Assembly: GCA_011050175.1 (NCBI GenBank)
Contig: DRGF01000059.1
Location: 1-5,262 of the forward strand
Origin: Thermococcus sp.
GTDB taxonomy: Archaea > Methanobacteriota_B > Thermococci > Thermococcales > Thermococcaceae
Reading direction: 5' to 3'
DNA length: 5,262 bases
The translations under genes were made by a program, and so were the position numbers. The notes under the pieces were generated by a model. The model was not told the origin of the DNA, searched no databases, and worked only from the letters and a program-made list of their open reading frames with translations. How positions within the stretch are numbered: position 1 is the first letter of the stretch; the number at the start of each line of letters is the position of its first letter. Below, in pieces: positions 4,841 through 5,262 of the stretch.

Positions 4841-5262
4841 ATGAGAAAGAAGCACCTTGCGATGCTCCTCTCGAGGCTCGAAGGCTTTCCTGAGCCGAAG
4901 CCCGGGCTTGAACAGTATCGGACGCCCGGCGATGTGGCGGCGGAACTGCTCTGGTTAGCGTACTCTTTCGGCGATATAGCCGGAAAGGTCGTGGCCGACC
5001 TCGGGGCCGGGACTGGCGTTTTGAGCATTGGGGCGGCCCTCCTCGGGGCGGGGAAAGTCTACGCGGTTGAGGTCGATGCAAAAGCTGTTGAGGTGGCAAG
5101 GAGGAACGCCCTTTCTCTTGGTCTGGAGGATAGGATTGAGTTCATAAACGCTGATGTCTCGGAGTTTGGCCAGCGCGTTGATACGGTTATAATGAACCCG
5201 CCCTTCGGGAGCCAGGTGAAGCACGCGGACAGGCCGTTTTTGATGAAGGCCTTCGAGATTGC
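4841..5262 (+). CDS. METTL5-like N6-adenine rRNA methyltransferase, partial (C-terminus beyond window)
   Basis: The frame from ATG 4841 stays open to the window edge, giving 140 residues. It is a Rossmann-fold SAM methyltransferase of the METTL5 type. The family N-terminus L-E-Q-Y-x-T-P (23-29) precedes the SAM-binding loop V-A-D-L-G-A-G-T-G (51-59). The acidic end of strand 2 is E-V-D (77-79), a D at 105 probably contacts adenine, and the catalytic V-I-M-N-P-P-F-G (116-123) is the N6-adenine signature. Human METTL5, with partner TRMT112, makes m6A at A1832 in helix 44 of 18S rRNA. The close match in L-E-Q-Y, V-V-A-D-L-G, G-V-L-S-I-G and D-T-V-I-M-N-P-P-F-G suggests an equivalent small-subunit rRNA target here. 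Full homologues are about 200 residues, so roughly a third is missing. A different methylase of the NPPF class is possible but less likely. Confidence 0.92.
   Translation, partial: MRKKHLAMLLSRLEGFPEPKPGLEQYRTPGDVAAELLWLAYSFGDIAGKVVADLGAGTGVLSIGAALLGAGKVYAVEVDAKAVEVARRNALSLGLEDRIEFINADVSEFGQRVDTVIMNPPFGSQVKHADRPFLMKAFEI

Noticed and set aside
4716..5224. Minus-strand frames opposite the METTL5-like gene
   Set aside because: The plus frame encodes a clear methyltransferase across the same bases; the minus products have shadow-like composition.

Overview
The window looks like chromosomal DNA from a hyperthermophilic euryarchaeon of the Thermococcales, most likely a GC-richer Thermococcus. Supporting signs are an archaeal-type Dph2, a METTL5-like rRNA methyltransferase, archaeal BRE/TATA promoters, Shine-Dalgarno sites of the GGTGA/GAGGTGAT type, abundant AGG/AGA arginine codons, and tightly packed gene blocks. 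The genus is inferred from remembered family sequences, not from a search.

Left block (about 1-1744, minus strand). Four tightly packed genes read leftwards from a promoter near 1740: a YbjQ/DUF74 protein (1347-1688), a seven-helix YhfC-type putative intramembrane protease (640-1344), a PadR-family repressor (265-633) and an SdpI-family membrane protein (1-275, cut by the window edge). Gaps are 2 nt and 6 nt, followed by an 11-nt overlap, so this is almost certainly one operon. A transcriptional repressor with two membrane proteins, one of an antimicrobial-peptide immunity family, suggests an envelope-stress or membrane-homeostasis cassette; that role is inferred.

Divergent promoter (1689-1817). 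Two back-to-back TATA boxes serve the operon and dph2. A 10-nt sequence, GTTCGATGCA, occurs in opposite orientations at both predicted transcription starts. The operon-side copy lies in a 12-bp perfect palindrome that touches the ribosome binding site of the first gene.

Right block (1818-5262, plus strand). dph2 (1818-2843) encodes the [4Fe-4S] enzyme that begins diphthamide synthesis on elongation factor 2. A 140-nt spacer holds a weak T-rich terminator and the promoter of an apparently leaderless gene for a 599-residue, two-lobed alpha-helical-repeat protein of unknown function (2984-4783). A METTL5-like methyltransferase with an NPPF motif follows from its own promoter and runs off the right edge (4841-5262). 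The unknown protein therefore sits between two translation-apparatus modification genes. No tRNA, rRNA, CRISPR array, insertion sequence or attachment site was seen.
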